A stretch of DNA of 6,744 nt from JAQGMO01 sp050954505. Its GTDB lineage: Bacteria; Pseudomonadota; Gammaproteobacteria; Burkholderiales; Burkholderiaceae_D. The position numbers and the translations under genes were made by a program. Within the stretch, counting starts at the first letter, position 1; each line of letters begins with the position of its first letter. Positions 1-6,589 of this stretch are shown here, one piece after another. The DNA lies in the NCBI GenBank assembly GCA_050954505.1, contig JBPBPY010000524.1:1-6744 (forward strand). Reading direction: 5' to 3'. The notes beneath the pieces were generated by a model, which saw nothing but the letters and a program-made list of their open reading frames with translations, was not told where the DNA came from and ran no database searches.

Positions 1-161
1 GCAGCCGGGCCACCCCCGGCAAAGCCCCCACGGTAGTGAGCATGCATTGGGGGACCCGAAGACAACCCAAAGCAATCCGGCCTTTACGCTTGTAAGCCGT
101 TAAACCTTGAAGTCCCACAGCCCCAAGCCCCCAAACCCCCGATCCCTCAGCACCCAATCAC
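1..161. other. Non-coding left edge, no gene supported
   Basis: I see no convincing coding region here. The sequence is C-rich on the plus strand and holds small inverted repeats: GCCGGG (4-9) with CCCGGC (15-20), CCCCCA (25-30) with TGGGGG (48-53), and a TTAC-GCTT-GTAA hairpin inside a wider CGGC/GCCG stem at about 77-98. None is followed by a T-run on either strand that would make it a clear terminator. The stretch lies downstream of the minus-strand transporter gene and past its terminator. Confidence 0.4.
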
Positions 162-201
162 AAAAAAAAACGCCGCCCGAAAGTAATCTCCTGGCCGGCG
201 T
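162..201 (-). terminator. Rho-independent terminator of the MHS transporter gene
   Basis: Read on the minus strand, the 6-bp arm ACGCCG (plus 196-201) pairs with CGGCGT (plus 170-175). Two further G-C pairs follow inside after one mismatch, and the stem runs directly into a run of T (plus A-run 162-169). It lies about 80 nt past the transporter stop codon in the right orientation. The loop is fairly long (about 14 nt), so efficiency may be moderate. Confidence 0.65.
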
Positions 202-283
202 CCATACCCCCCGCCCAACAAAAGCCTGCTCCCCACCAGCAATCAATCACCCCGATCACCAGCAGAAAGCATCCCCAAACAAA

Positions 284-1945
284 TCAATCAGCCGAGTAGA
301 TATCGTTATCCTTGGTCTCCCGAACAAACAGCATCCCAATCACAAACGTCACCAGCGCAATGAAGATCGGATACCACAGACCATAATAGATGTCCCCCTT
401 GTAAGCCACCAGCGCAAACGCCGTGGTAGGCAGCAACCCTCCAAACCAGCCATTGCCGATATGGTAAGGCAGCGACATCGAGCTGTACCGGATCCGGGTA
501 GGAAACATCTCCACCAGCATCGCGGCAATCGGTCCATACACCATCGTTACATACAGCACCAGGATGAACAGCAGCAGCAGCACCATCGGCTTGTTCATCT
601 GGTCCGGATCCGCCTTGGTTGGATAACCAGCTGCCTTGATATCATCGGCCAGTTCTTTCGAAAACACCTTGTCGCGTGCAGCGGCTTCTTCCTTCGACAT
701 CGACCCTGCATCATAGGAAGTCAACGTCTTGTCGCCGATTTTCACCGTGGCACCGGAACCGGCGGGGCCCGCCACGTTGGCATAGTTCACGGACGCCGCA
801 GCCAGCTTGCCCTTGACGATGTCGCAGGCCGAGGTGAACTTCTTCGTGCCGGTCGGGTTGAACTGGAATTGGCACGTGGCTGGATCAGCGGTGACGATCA
901 CCGGTGCATTCTTGAGCGCAGTTTCCAATGCAGGATTGGCATAGTGGGTCAGCGCAGAAAACAGCGGGAAGTAGGTCAGCGCGGCGATCAGGCAGCCGGC
1001 CATGATGATGCCCTTGCGGCCAATCCGGTCCGACAGGGAACCGAAGATGACGAAGAATGGCGTGGCTAACAGAAGGGCGCCGGCAATGAACAGGTTGGCC
1101 AGCGAACCGTCGACCTTCAGGGTCTGCGTCATGAAGAACAGCGTGTAGAACTGGCCGGTGTACCACACCACGGCCTGGCCTGCAGTCAAGCCGACCAGTG
1201 CCAGGATGACGATCTTCAGGTTTTTCCATTGGCCGAACGCCTCGGTCAGCGGTGCCTTGGAAGTCTTGCCCTCGGCCTTCATCTTGGCAAACGCCGGCGA
1301 TTCACTCATTGACAAGCGAATCCACACCGAAATGCCGAGCAGGAAGACGGAGACCAGGAACGGAATGCGCCAGCCCCAATCGGAAAACGCTGCCTCGCCC
1401 ATGGCCGTGCGGGTGCCGAGAATGACCAGCAGCGACAGGAACAAGCCCAGCGTGGCGGTGGTCTGGATCCAGGAAGTGAACGCGCCCCGCTTGCCTTCCG
1501 GCGCATGCTCGGCGACGTAAGTGGCCGCACCACCATATTCGCCACCCAGTGCCAGGCCCTGGAGGATGCGCAGGATAATCAGGATGATCGGCGCGGCAAT
1601 GCCGATTGAATTGTAGTTCGGCAGCAAGCCGACGATGAACGTCGAGGCGCCCATGATCAGGATTGTCACAAGGAAGGTATACTTGCGGCCGATCATGTCG
1701 CCCAGGCGTCCGAACACCAGAGCGCCAAACGGACGCACAATGAAGCCGGCTGCAAAGGCAAGCAGGGCGAATATGAATGCCGTGTTGGGGTCGGTGCCGG
1801 CAAAGAATTGCTTGGCAATGATGGCAGCGAGCGAACCGTACAGGTAGAAATCGTACCATTCGAATACGGTGCCCAGCGATGAGGCGAAGATGACTTTGCG
1901 TTCTTCCGTCGTGATGCCGGGCGCAGCCGTCTGTAGTGTGGCCAT
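284..1945 (-). CDS. MHS-family MFS transporter (metabolite:proton symporter) with large periplasmic insert
   Basis: This is a 553-residue inner-membrane secondary transporter of the major facilitator superfamily, metabolite:H+ symporter branch (relatives ProP, KgtP, ShiA). Twelve hydrophobic segments are readable. The first follows VFEWYDFYLYGS (about 28-39), typical of the family. The cytoplasmic MFS signatures are GRLGDMIGRK (loop 2-3) and GSLSDRIGRK (loop 8-9), and the MHS motif RILQGLALGGEYGGAA follows TM4. The family is usually about 430-450 residues. The excess is a hydrophilic segment at about 335-450 between TM9 and TM10, predicted periplasmic, with two cysteines (C358, C374). The ATG at 1943-1945 is preceded by GGAG with a 7-nt spacer. 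The gene stands alone, divergent from the Dabb gene, with a terminator downstream. The substrate cannot be read from sequence; organic acids, betaines and aromatic acids are all possible in this family. Confidence 0.93.
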   Translation of the reverse strand: MATLQTAAPGITTEERKVIFASSLGTVFEWYDFYLYGSLAAIIAKQFFAGTDPNTAFIFALLAFAAGFIVRPFGALVFGRLGDMIGRKYTFLVTILIMGASTFIVGLLPNYNSIGIAAPIILIILRILQGLALGGEYGGAATYVAEHAPEGKRGAFTSWIQTTATLGLFLSLLVILGTRTAMGEAAFSDWGWRIPFLVSVFLLGISVWIRLSMSESPAFAKMKAEGKTSKAPLTEAFGQWKNLKIVILALVGLTAGQAVVWYTGQFYTLFFMTQTLKVDGSLANLFIAGALLLATPFFVIFGSLSDRIGRKGIIMAGCLIAALTYFPLFSALTHYANPALETALKNAPVIVTADPATCQFQFNPTGTKKFTSACDIVKGKLAAASVNYANVAGPAGSGATVKIGDKTLTSYDAGSMSKEEAAARDKVFSKELADDIKAAGYPTKADPDQMNKPMVLLLLFILVLYVTMVYGPIAAMLVEMFPTRIRYSSMSLPYHIGNGWFGGLLPTTAFALVAYKGDIYYGLWYPIFIALVTFVIGMLFVRETKDNDIYSAD

Positions 1946-2210
1946 GGTTTGTCTCCATCCTTGGATTGGTGTGTCATGCAGATCGGGTCCACATGTTATT
2001 TTTGTACTGCTCTGGGCAGTGTAGAGCGCAAACCTTACGGCACCCTTGCGGTAAACTTACAGAAACTTACGCCTGGCGCCCGGTGAAGTCCGGCAAACTT
2101 GAGCTGCACGTTGCTGTCCAGGCGTGGCTGGCGGCCGCTGCCGACTGGCGGCAGGCGACCCGGGCACCAGGCGCCAGATGCATTACATATCCTGAAAGAA
2201 GGTAAAGCAG
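1946..2210. promoter_or_regulatory. Divergent intergenic control region with AAACTTAC-type repeats
   Basis: This 265-bp gap separates the minus-strand transporter from the plus-strand Dabb gene and must hold both promoters. The direct repeats AAACTTAC at 2053-2060 and 2063-2070 are exactly 10 bp apart, about one helical turn. Related copies are AAACCTTACG (2030-2039) and AAACTTGA (2095-2102). ACTGC and GCAGT form a short inverted repeat near 2006-2020. I could not assign a confident -35/-10 pair to either direction. TTGCGC with TACAAA on the minus strand (plus 2026-2031 and 2001-2006) has a poor 19-nt spacing. The Dabb gene has a purine-rich ribosome binding site, AAGAAGG, at 2196-2202. Confidence 0.45.
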
Positions 2211-2513
2211 ATGTTGAAGCACATCGTGATGTGGCAATTGAAGGAGCAGGCCGAAGGCGCCGGCAAGGCGGCCAATGCCGCGAAGATGAAACAGTTGCTC
2301 GATGCCTGCAATGGCATCGTGCCCGGCATGCTGGCCTTCGAGGTCGCGCTGGCACAGCCGGGTCTGGAAGCTAGCTATGACGTGGTGCTGGCTGCCTCGT
2401 TTGCATCCCGTGAAGCGCTCGAAGCATATGCCAGCCATCCGCAGCATGTGGCACTCAAGCCGTTTTTCAGTGCCGTGCGCCTGGCACGCCAATGCATGGA
2501 TTACGAACTCTGA
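2211..2513 (+). CDS. Dabb-family (stress-responsive alpha/beta barrel) protein
   Basis: This 100-residue protein covers a single Dabb domain, the dimeric ferredoxin-like alpha/beta barrel fold. The opening strand MLKHIVMWQLKE carries the conserved His-Ile-Val near the start. The centre has YDVVLAASFASREALEAYASHPQHVAL, here split as YDVVLAASF and the helix ending AYASHPQH, which is the characteristic signature. The end RQCMDYEL matches the final strand. There is no signal peptide, so it is probably cytoplasmic. Members bind or act on small molecules but most bacterial ones have no assigned reaction. The start ATG has AAGAAGG 8 nt upstream. The stop TGA overlaps the ATG of the thioesterase by one base, so the two are co-transcribed and probably translationally coupled. 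Confidence 0.9.
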   Translation: MLKHIVMWQLKEQAEGAGKAANAAKMKQLLDACNGIVPGMLAFEVALAQPGLEASYDVVLAASFASREALEAYASHPQHVALKPFFSAVRLARQCMDYEL

Positions 2514-3013
2514 TGGCCGATACCGTGTTGCCGGCTGACGGTATGTCCCCCGATGCGCCAGCGGTCGATCCCGCGCTGGCAGTCCATGGCAGGACCATGA
2601 GTCCGTTTCTGGCCCACCTTGGCGTCGAACTGGTGTCGATGGCCGACGGCTGTGCCGAACTGGCACTGGCACTGGACGCCCATCACATGAACAACTGGCA
2701 TGTCACCCACGGCGGCGTGACCATGACACTGCTCGACGTCGTCATGTCGCTGGCTGGCCGTTCACTCGATCCGCAGGCGCAAAGCAGCGTCACCGTCGAC
2801 ATGAGCACGACGTTCCTTCAGCCGGCCGGCAAACCTGGCGCCCGGCTGGTGGCACTGGGCAAAGCCTATCACCGCACACTGACGATGACATTCTGCCAAG
2901 CCGAAGTCTGGGAAGGGGAACGACTGGTGGCCAAGGCGATGGGAACCTTCAAGTATTTGCGCCGCAGCGACGCTGGCAAGAAGATGGGGCAGGGCACCGG
3001 CGAAGCGGGATGA
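2513..3013 (+). CDS. PaaI-family hotdog-fold acyl-CoA thioesterase
   Basis: This 166-residue cytoplasmic protein of the 4HBT/PaaI hotdog family is expected to hydrolyse acyl-CoA or aryl-CoA thioesters. After about 25 variable residues the domain begins at SPFLAHLGVEL. The active-site segment is N60-N61-W-H-V-T-H66-G67-G68 followed by D75 in LLDVVMSLAGR; HGG with a downstream acidic residue on the hotdog helix is the family pattern. Later strands follow, including SSVTVDMSTTFLQPA and AMGTFKYL at the end. I chose ATG 2513 because it overlaps the Dabb stop (TGATG), a typical coupled start. An in-frame ATG at 2492 would add seven residues and overlap Dabb by 22 nt. No strong Shine-Dalgarno precedes 2513, consistent with coupling. 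The C-terminus ends in a short basic tail. The natural substrate is unknown. Confidence 0.9.
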   Translation: MADTVLPADGMSPDAPAVDPALAVHGRTMSPFLAHLGVELVSMADGCAELALALDAHHMNNWHVTHGGVTMTLLDVVMSLAGRSLDPQAQSSVTVDMSTTFLQPAGKPGARLVALGKAYHRTLTMTFCQAEVWEGERLVAKAMGTFKYLRRSDAGKKMGQGTGEAG

Positions 3014-3027
3014 GCGTGGTCGAAATG

Positions 3028-3046
3028 GTACTTGATTTTGAAGTAC
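3028..3046. promoter_or_regulatory. Small inverted repeat upstream of the TPR gene
   Basis: GTACTT (3028-3033) and AAGTAC (3041-3046) form a perfect 6-bp inverted repeat around an AT-rich 7-nt centre, in the 103-bp gap before the TPR gene. It lacks a T-run, so it is not a terminator. It could be an operator half-site pair. A possible -10 element TAACAT sits downstream at 3075-3080, with only a weak ATCAAA (3052-3057) at -35 spacing. Confidence 0.25.
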
Positions 3047-3116
3047 TGTTCATCAAACGGGGCCACGAAACGTGTAACATAGCGCCTTTCCCAGTACGAC
3101 AGAATTTAAAGCCCGC

Positions 3117-4808
3117 ATGAAGCCTGCTCGATCCCACCCTTCCTTGTCACTGCGTTTCAATGGTTTTTCCGGGCGCCGCACTGCTGCCACCGGCATGCTG
3201 GCCTTGACCTTTGCCTTTGGCATCACGCAGGCGCAGGCAGATGAGTCCACCGACGTGGTGCGCCTGACGCGCGCTGGCCAGTACACGGAAGCGGTTGCTG
3301 CCGCCGATGCAGTCTTGGCTAAAAAGCCACGCGATGCGCAGATGCGGTTTCTCAAAGGGGTGGCACTGGCGCAAAACAATCGCTCAGGCGAGGCCATTGC
3401 TATTTTTACCCGGCTGACGGAGGAGTTTCCCGCCATGCCTGAACCCTACAACAATCTGGCCGTGCTGTATGCCGCTGCCGGCCAGTATGAAAAGGCACGC
3501 ATTGCGCTGGACAAGGCGATTCGTTCCAGTCCTGCCTATGCGACTGCCTATGACAACCTGGGAAATATTCATGCGCGCCTGGCCAGCCAGGCCTATGACA
3601 AGGCCCTGCAGATCGATTCGCGCAACAACGAACCACGCACCCAGCTGGCCTTGATGCCAAATCTGAATACTGCCGGGTCGGTATTTGTCATCCCTGGTTC
3701 CAGTGCATTGGCTGCCTTGCCGGCAGCCGGCAAGGCGGGCACCGCTTTGACGGCGGCACCGGCACCGGCCGCCGTCACGGCTGCGCCGGTGGCTGCGGCG
3801 AGGCCTTCGGCGCCAGTGGTCATTGCGGCCGTGGCACCGCCTGCGCGCACGGCTGCTTCATCCGGACCGGCACTGGTGTTGACACCGGCACCGGCTGCGG
3901 CCGGCGCCACAGCAACAGCGGCGGCCTCGGCCAGCAAGCCGGCCAGCAGTGCCTCGGCCGTGGCAATGCCGATGTTGACAGCACGCCCGGCAGCGCCGGT
4001 CAATACCTCGGGTCCTGCAGCGGCTGCGCCGGCAAGCGCTGCAAGCGCCTCGGCCGCGTCAGCACGCCCTGGCTCTGCTGCAACTGCAGCAGTTGCACCG
4101 GCACCGGCACGAACAGCGTCGGCATCGACTGCGCCGTCCACCTCGGTTGCTGCGGCGACACCAGGCGTTTCCGCGGCCCCTGCGGTCCCGGCAGTGCCGG
4201 TGTTGTCAGCCGCGGCGGCCAAGGCCAAGGAGCGCGAAGACGAGCGCAAGGCGCAGCTGGCGGCGCGCGAAGAAGCCAAGACCAAGGCCAGACTGGCGGC
4301 CGAAGAAAGCAAGGCAAAGGCCAAGCTGGCCGCCGAGGAAAGCAAGACGAAAGCCAAGCTCGCGGCCGAGGAAAGCAAGGCCAAAGCCAAGCTGGCCGCC
4401 GAAGAGAAGCAGGCCAAGGCCAAGCTTGCTGCTGCCGAGGAAGAGAAAAAGGCAGCGCGTCTGGCAGTCGAAAACGCACCGGTCCTGAGCACGGTCAATG
4501 GCTGGGCCAAGGAATGGAGCTCGCGCGATGTCAACGGTTATCTGTCCTACTACTCCGGTGAATTCGATACCCCGGCCGGCATGTCGCGCAAGGCGTGGGC
4601 CGATGAGCGTCGCGCCCGCATCGTTGGCAAGTCACGCATCGATGTCAAGGTCGAGGCGCCCGAGGTGGTCATCGACGGCAATACGGCAACCGTGAAATTC
4701 CGCCAGACCTATCTGTCTGACCGCCTGACGGTCAAGAGCCGCAAGACGCTGGTCCTGGTCAAGCAAAAGGGCAAATGGCTGATTCAGGAAGAAAGGACGG
4801 GAAGTTGA
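3117..4808 (+). CDS. Exported TPR protein with Ala/Pro linker, hendecad coiled coil and Cds6/NTF2-like C-terminal domain
   Basis: This 563-residue protein starts with a signal sequence: basic n-region with R20-R21, hydrophobic 23-37, and a likely cut after A39-Q-A41. TPR-like helices cover about 46-170. Repeats at about 73-106 and 107-140 are regular, while the third (141-170) is about five residues short in its middle. Residues 175-367 are a low-complexity Ala/Pro/Ser/Thr/Val linker. Residues 368-453 are a charged Lys/Glu/Ala helix, with six exact 11-residue units at 388-453. The C-terminal domain, about 457-563 (VNGWAKEWSSRDVNGYLSYY to the end), resembles the Cds6/SnoaL-like (NTF2-fold) domain. 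A weak ribosome site precedes the ATG. The downstream transpeptidase overlaps and shares the same kind of C-terminal domain, so a periplasmic scaffold or partner role at peptidoglycan is inferred. No catalytic motif is visible. The TolA-like build suggests a long periplasmic reach. Confidence 0.88.
   Translation: MKPARSHPSLSLRFNGFSGRRTAATGMLALTFAFGITQAQADESTDVVRLTRAGQYTEAVAAADAVLAKKPRDAQMRFLKGVALAQNNRSGEAIAIFTRLTEEFPAMPEPYNNLAVLYAAAGQYEKARIALDKAIRSSPAYATAYDNLGNIHARLASQAYDKALQIDSRNNEPRTQLALMPNLNTAGSVFVIPGSSALAALPAAGKAGTALTAAPAPAAVTAAPVAAARPSAPVVIAAVAPPARTAASSGPALVLTPAPAAAGATATAAASASKPASSASAVAMPMLTARPAAPVNTSGPAAAAPASAASASAASARPGSAATAAVAPAPARTASASTAPSTSVAAATPGVSAAPAVPAVPVLSAAAAKAKEREDERKAQLAAREEAKTKARLAAEESKAKAKLAAEESKTKAKLAAEESKAKAKLAAEEKQAKAKLAAAEEEKKAARLAVENAPVLSTVNGWAKEWSSRDVNGYLSYYSGEFDTPAGMSRKAWADERRARIVGKSRIDVKVEAPEVVIDGNTATVKFRQTYLSDRLTVKSRKTLVLVKQKGKWLIQEERTGS
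4278..4475 (+). repeat. Six 33-bp tandem repeats encoding 11-residue coiled-coil units
   Basis: Six consecutive in-frame units of 33 bp encode residues 388-453 of the TPR protein: KTKARLAAEES, KAKAKLAAEES, KTKAKLAAEES, KAKAKLAAEEK, QAKAKLAAAEE and EKKAARLAVEN. The first four are nearly identical at the protein level but differ at synonymous sites, and the last two are drifting. An 11-residue period is the hendecad pattern of a nearly straight coiled coil or single alpha helix. Confidence 0.85.
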
Positions 4809-6307
4809 GACTGCGATTTCGCGCCATGCGGCCGTTGACCACATTGCCATTGCCGCCCGCCACGCTGCGGGTCGCACTGCAACGCCGTGTTGCGCCGCTG
4901 GCCAGATCAATCACAGCTGCATTGGCGCTGGCGGCAGTGACGGCGGTGACGGCAGGCAGTCTTGCCACCTTGCCGTCGGGACTGGCATTGGCAGCCATGG
5001 CAGCCGGCTTGTATCCCTCAAGCGCCTCGGCCGCAAAACCGAATAATGCACGGCGCGGACAATTCCAGCCTGACCCGGATGTGCTGCTCATCAATGTCTA
5101 TCGCGACATGGCTGCCAACCGCTTGCGTGAAGCCTTGGCCAAATCCGATGCCTTAGTGCAGGCCTATCCGAATTTTCAGCTTGGCCAATTGATCCGCGGC
5201 GATCTGTTGCTGATGCAAACCCATGCCGTGACCGGATTCGGCAAGGCCGCCGGCGCGCCGATGGACAAGCTCGATGACTTGCGTCTGGAAGCCATGGCGC
5301 GTTTGAAATCCTTGCGCGAGCGTCCCGACCCGAGCCTGGTACCGCGCGCCATCGTGCAGTTGCGCGACGATCAAAAGAATGTCTTGGTGGTCGACACCAG
5401 GCGCTCGCGCTTGTACATGTATGAAAACCAGCACGGGCAACTCAAGCTTGTGAGCGATTACTACGTCAGCCAGGGCAAGTTCGGTGTCGACAAATACAAG
5501 GAAGGGGATGGCAAGACGCCGCTGGGGGTGTACTACATCACCAGCCGGCTCTCGGGTGCCCGGCTGCCGGAGTTTTATGGTGCAGGTGCCTTGCCGATCA
5601 GTTATCCAAACGAATGGGACAGGCTGCAGGGCCGCAGTGGCTCGGGAATCTGGCTGCACGGCACGCCGCCGGCCAATTTCAGCCGTGCGCCATTGGCGTC
5701 CGACGGTTGTGTGGTATTGACCAACCAGGACCTGCAGCAGCTGTACGGGTCGATTGAAGTCTTGAAGACACCGGTGATCATCAGCGACGGCGTGGAATTT
5801 GTCTCGCGTGCCAAGGCAGCTGAAGACCGCAAGCTGGCCGAGGGCCTGCTGGAGTCCTGGCAGCGCGACCTCGGTGCCAATCTGCCTGTGACGGTTCGCA
5901 GTCACTACTCGGTGCGGTTCAAGTCGGAGCAGGGCGACAATCTCGATCTGTGGCTGGCGCGCCAGGTGCAACCTGCCAGCAGCTTGCCCACCGTGTTGAC
6001 GATGCGCGATGTCAGTTTCTTTTATTATCCCGCCAAGGATGATGTGATCGTGGCGACCTTTACCCAGGATGCCAAGACCGGACGCAACACGGTTTCAGTG
6101 CGCAAGCGCCAGTATTGGGTTCGTGAAGGCGCGCAGTGGCGGATCATTTCGGAAACCAGCTGGCAGGCAGGTGGTGGAAGCAAGGGTGGCGGGAGCGTGC
6201 CGTTGGATCCCGCTTCGGCTGCAGGCACGGGGGTGGGGCGGTTGAAGGATGTGGGGTATCGGGTTGAGGGGGGTGGGCAGGGCAGGAAGACGGGTGGCAG
6301 GCATTGA
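4805..6307 (+). CDS. Secreted L,D-transpeptidase (YkuD domain) with Cds6-type C-terminal domain
   Basis: This enzyme should form or exchange L,D cross-links, or attach proteins, on periplasmic peptidoglycan. From the TTG start it has 500 residues. A long basic n-region precedes a hydrophobic signal segment (about 35-70), with probable cleavage after A74-S-A76 or A77. Residues 80-175 are helical and TPR-like. The YkuD domain spans about 192-326, from NVLVVDTRRSRLYMYE to TPVII. It holds H285 in WLHGTPP and S299-D-G-C302, the catalytic cysteine, in LASDGCVVL. Asp replaces the usual His/Lys before Gly-Cys, as in some relatives. Residues about 340-470 form a Cds6/NTF2-like domain related to the upstream protein's C-terminus. 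A Gly-rich basic tail ends the protein. TTG 4805 overlaps the upstream stop (TTGA) and has AAGGA at 4793-4797 with a 7-nt spacer. Alternatives are ATG 4775 (poor spacing, adds 10 residues) and ATG 4826. Carbapenem-type beta-lactams target this family. Confidence 0.92.
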   Translation: MRLRFRAMRPLTTLPLPPATLRVALQRRVAPLARSITAALALAAVTAVTAGSLATLPSGLALAAMAAGLYPSSASAAKPNNARRGQFQPDPDVLLINVYRDMAANRLREALAKSDALVQAYPNFQLGQLIRGDLLLMQTHAVTGFGKAAGAPMDKLDDLRLEAMARLKSLRERPDPSLVPRAIVQLRDDQKNVLVVDTRRSRLYMYENQHGQLKLVSDYYVSQGKFGVDKYKEGDGKTPLGVYYITSRLSGARLPEFYGAGALPISYPNEWDRLQGRSGSGIWLHGTPPANFSRAPLASDGCVVLTNQDLQQLYGSIEVLKTPVIISDGVEFVSRAKAAEDRKLAEGLLESWQRDLGANLPVTVRSHYSVRFKSEQGDNLDLWLARQVQPASSLPTVLTMRDVSFFYYPAKDDVIVATFTQDAKTGRNTVSVRKRQYWVREGAQWRIISETSWQAGGGSKGGGSVPLDPASAAGTGVGRLKDVGYRVEGGGQGRKTGGRH

Positions 6308-6386
6308 TGGATTGAAGAAGTCTCCGCTTGGACGTCCATTGGCTGTCGCATTTTCTCGATTTGAATCCTGCTCTTTGAACGTACGG

Positions 6387-6418
6387 AAAATAAAGATGGT
6401 TTTATTATCAATCTTACG
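6387..6418 (+). promoter_or_regulatory. AT-rich UP-like element before the tRNA promoter
   Basis: An A/T-rich stretch with A-runs and T-runs (GAAAATAAAG, then GGTTTTATTATCAATC) directly precedes the -35 hexamer. This placement is typical of alpha-CTD-binding UP elements in strong stable-RNA promoters. The call is by position and composition only. Confidence 0.4.
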
Positions 6419-6447
6419 TTGACCTGCGATGTGTGAATGTATATGAT
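6419..6447 (+). promoter_or_regulatory. Sigma70 promoter of tRNA-Leu
   Basis: TTGACC (-35, 6419-6424) and TATGAT (-10, 6442-6447) are separated by exactly 17 bp. Both are one base from consensus. The following TCGGGTC is GC-rich, like the discriminators of stringently controlled tRNA promoters. Transcription should start near 6454, giving a leader of about 43 nt before the mature tRNA. No clear rho-independent terminator for the transpeptidase gene lies between 6308 and this promoter, so some read-through into the tRNA is possible. Confidence 0.75.
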
Positions 6448-6496
6448 TCGGGTCTTGCAAATGCGCGGGCAACAGCAGGAAGTTGTCGAAGCATAG

Positions 6497-6581
6497 GCCC
6501 ACGTGGCGGAATTGGTAGACGCGCATGGTTCAGGTCCATGTGCCGCAAGGTGTGGGGGTTCGAGTCCCTCCGTGGGCACCA
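6497..6581 (+). tRNA. tRNA-Leu, anticodon CAG
   Basis: This 85-nt class II tRNA has all arms readable. The acceptor arm pairs GCCCACG (6497-6503) with CGTGGGC (6571-6577), followed by discriminator A and encoded CCA (6579-6581). The D-arm region contains the AATTGGTAGAC loop. The anticodon stem is CATGG/CCATG with loop TTCAGGT, giving anticodon CAG (6531-6533), which reads CUG. A long variable arm (about 6541-6553) is typical of leucine tRNAs. The T-arm is GGGGG-TTCGAGT-CCCTC. CUG is a major leucine codon in the flanking genes, which fits the strong promoter. Its 3' part is duplicated downstream at 6722-6744. Confidence 0.97.
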
Positions 6582-6589
6582 AAATAAAA
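6567..6589 (+). repeat. Direct repeat copy 1: tRNA-Leu 3' end plus flank
   Basis: These 23 bases run from the 3' side of the T-stem through the acceptor strand and CCA into the A-rich flank. They recur identically at 6722-6744, 155 bp further on. The match may be longer, because the window ends inside the second copy. Confidence 0.9.

Noticed and set aside
4..20. GCCGGG/CCCGGC hairpin as a terminator
   Set aside because: No T-run on either side in either direction, and no identifiable gene ending next to it.
107..1069. 320-residue plus-strand frame opposite the transporter
   Set aside because: It has no recognisable domain and is rich in Arg/His/Gln, and it overlaps a clear MFS transporter with intact transmembrane segments and a terminator.
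2053..2070. CRISPR-like short direct repeats
   Set aside because: Only two exact 8-bp copies with a 2-bp gap; there is no spacer-repeat array and no cas gene.
1936..2205. Small plus-strand frame filling the divergent intergenic region
   Set aside because: No ribosome site, no domain, and it starts inside the transporter gene; promoter space is needed here.
3593..4534. Long Ala/Ser/Leu-rich reading frame on the minus strand
   Set aside because: It is antisense to the Ala-rich linker and coiled coil of the TPR protein. GC-rich alanine codons and the 33-bp repeats keep the opposite frame open by chance, and the protein has only low complexity.
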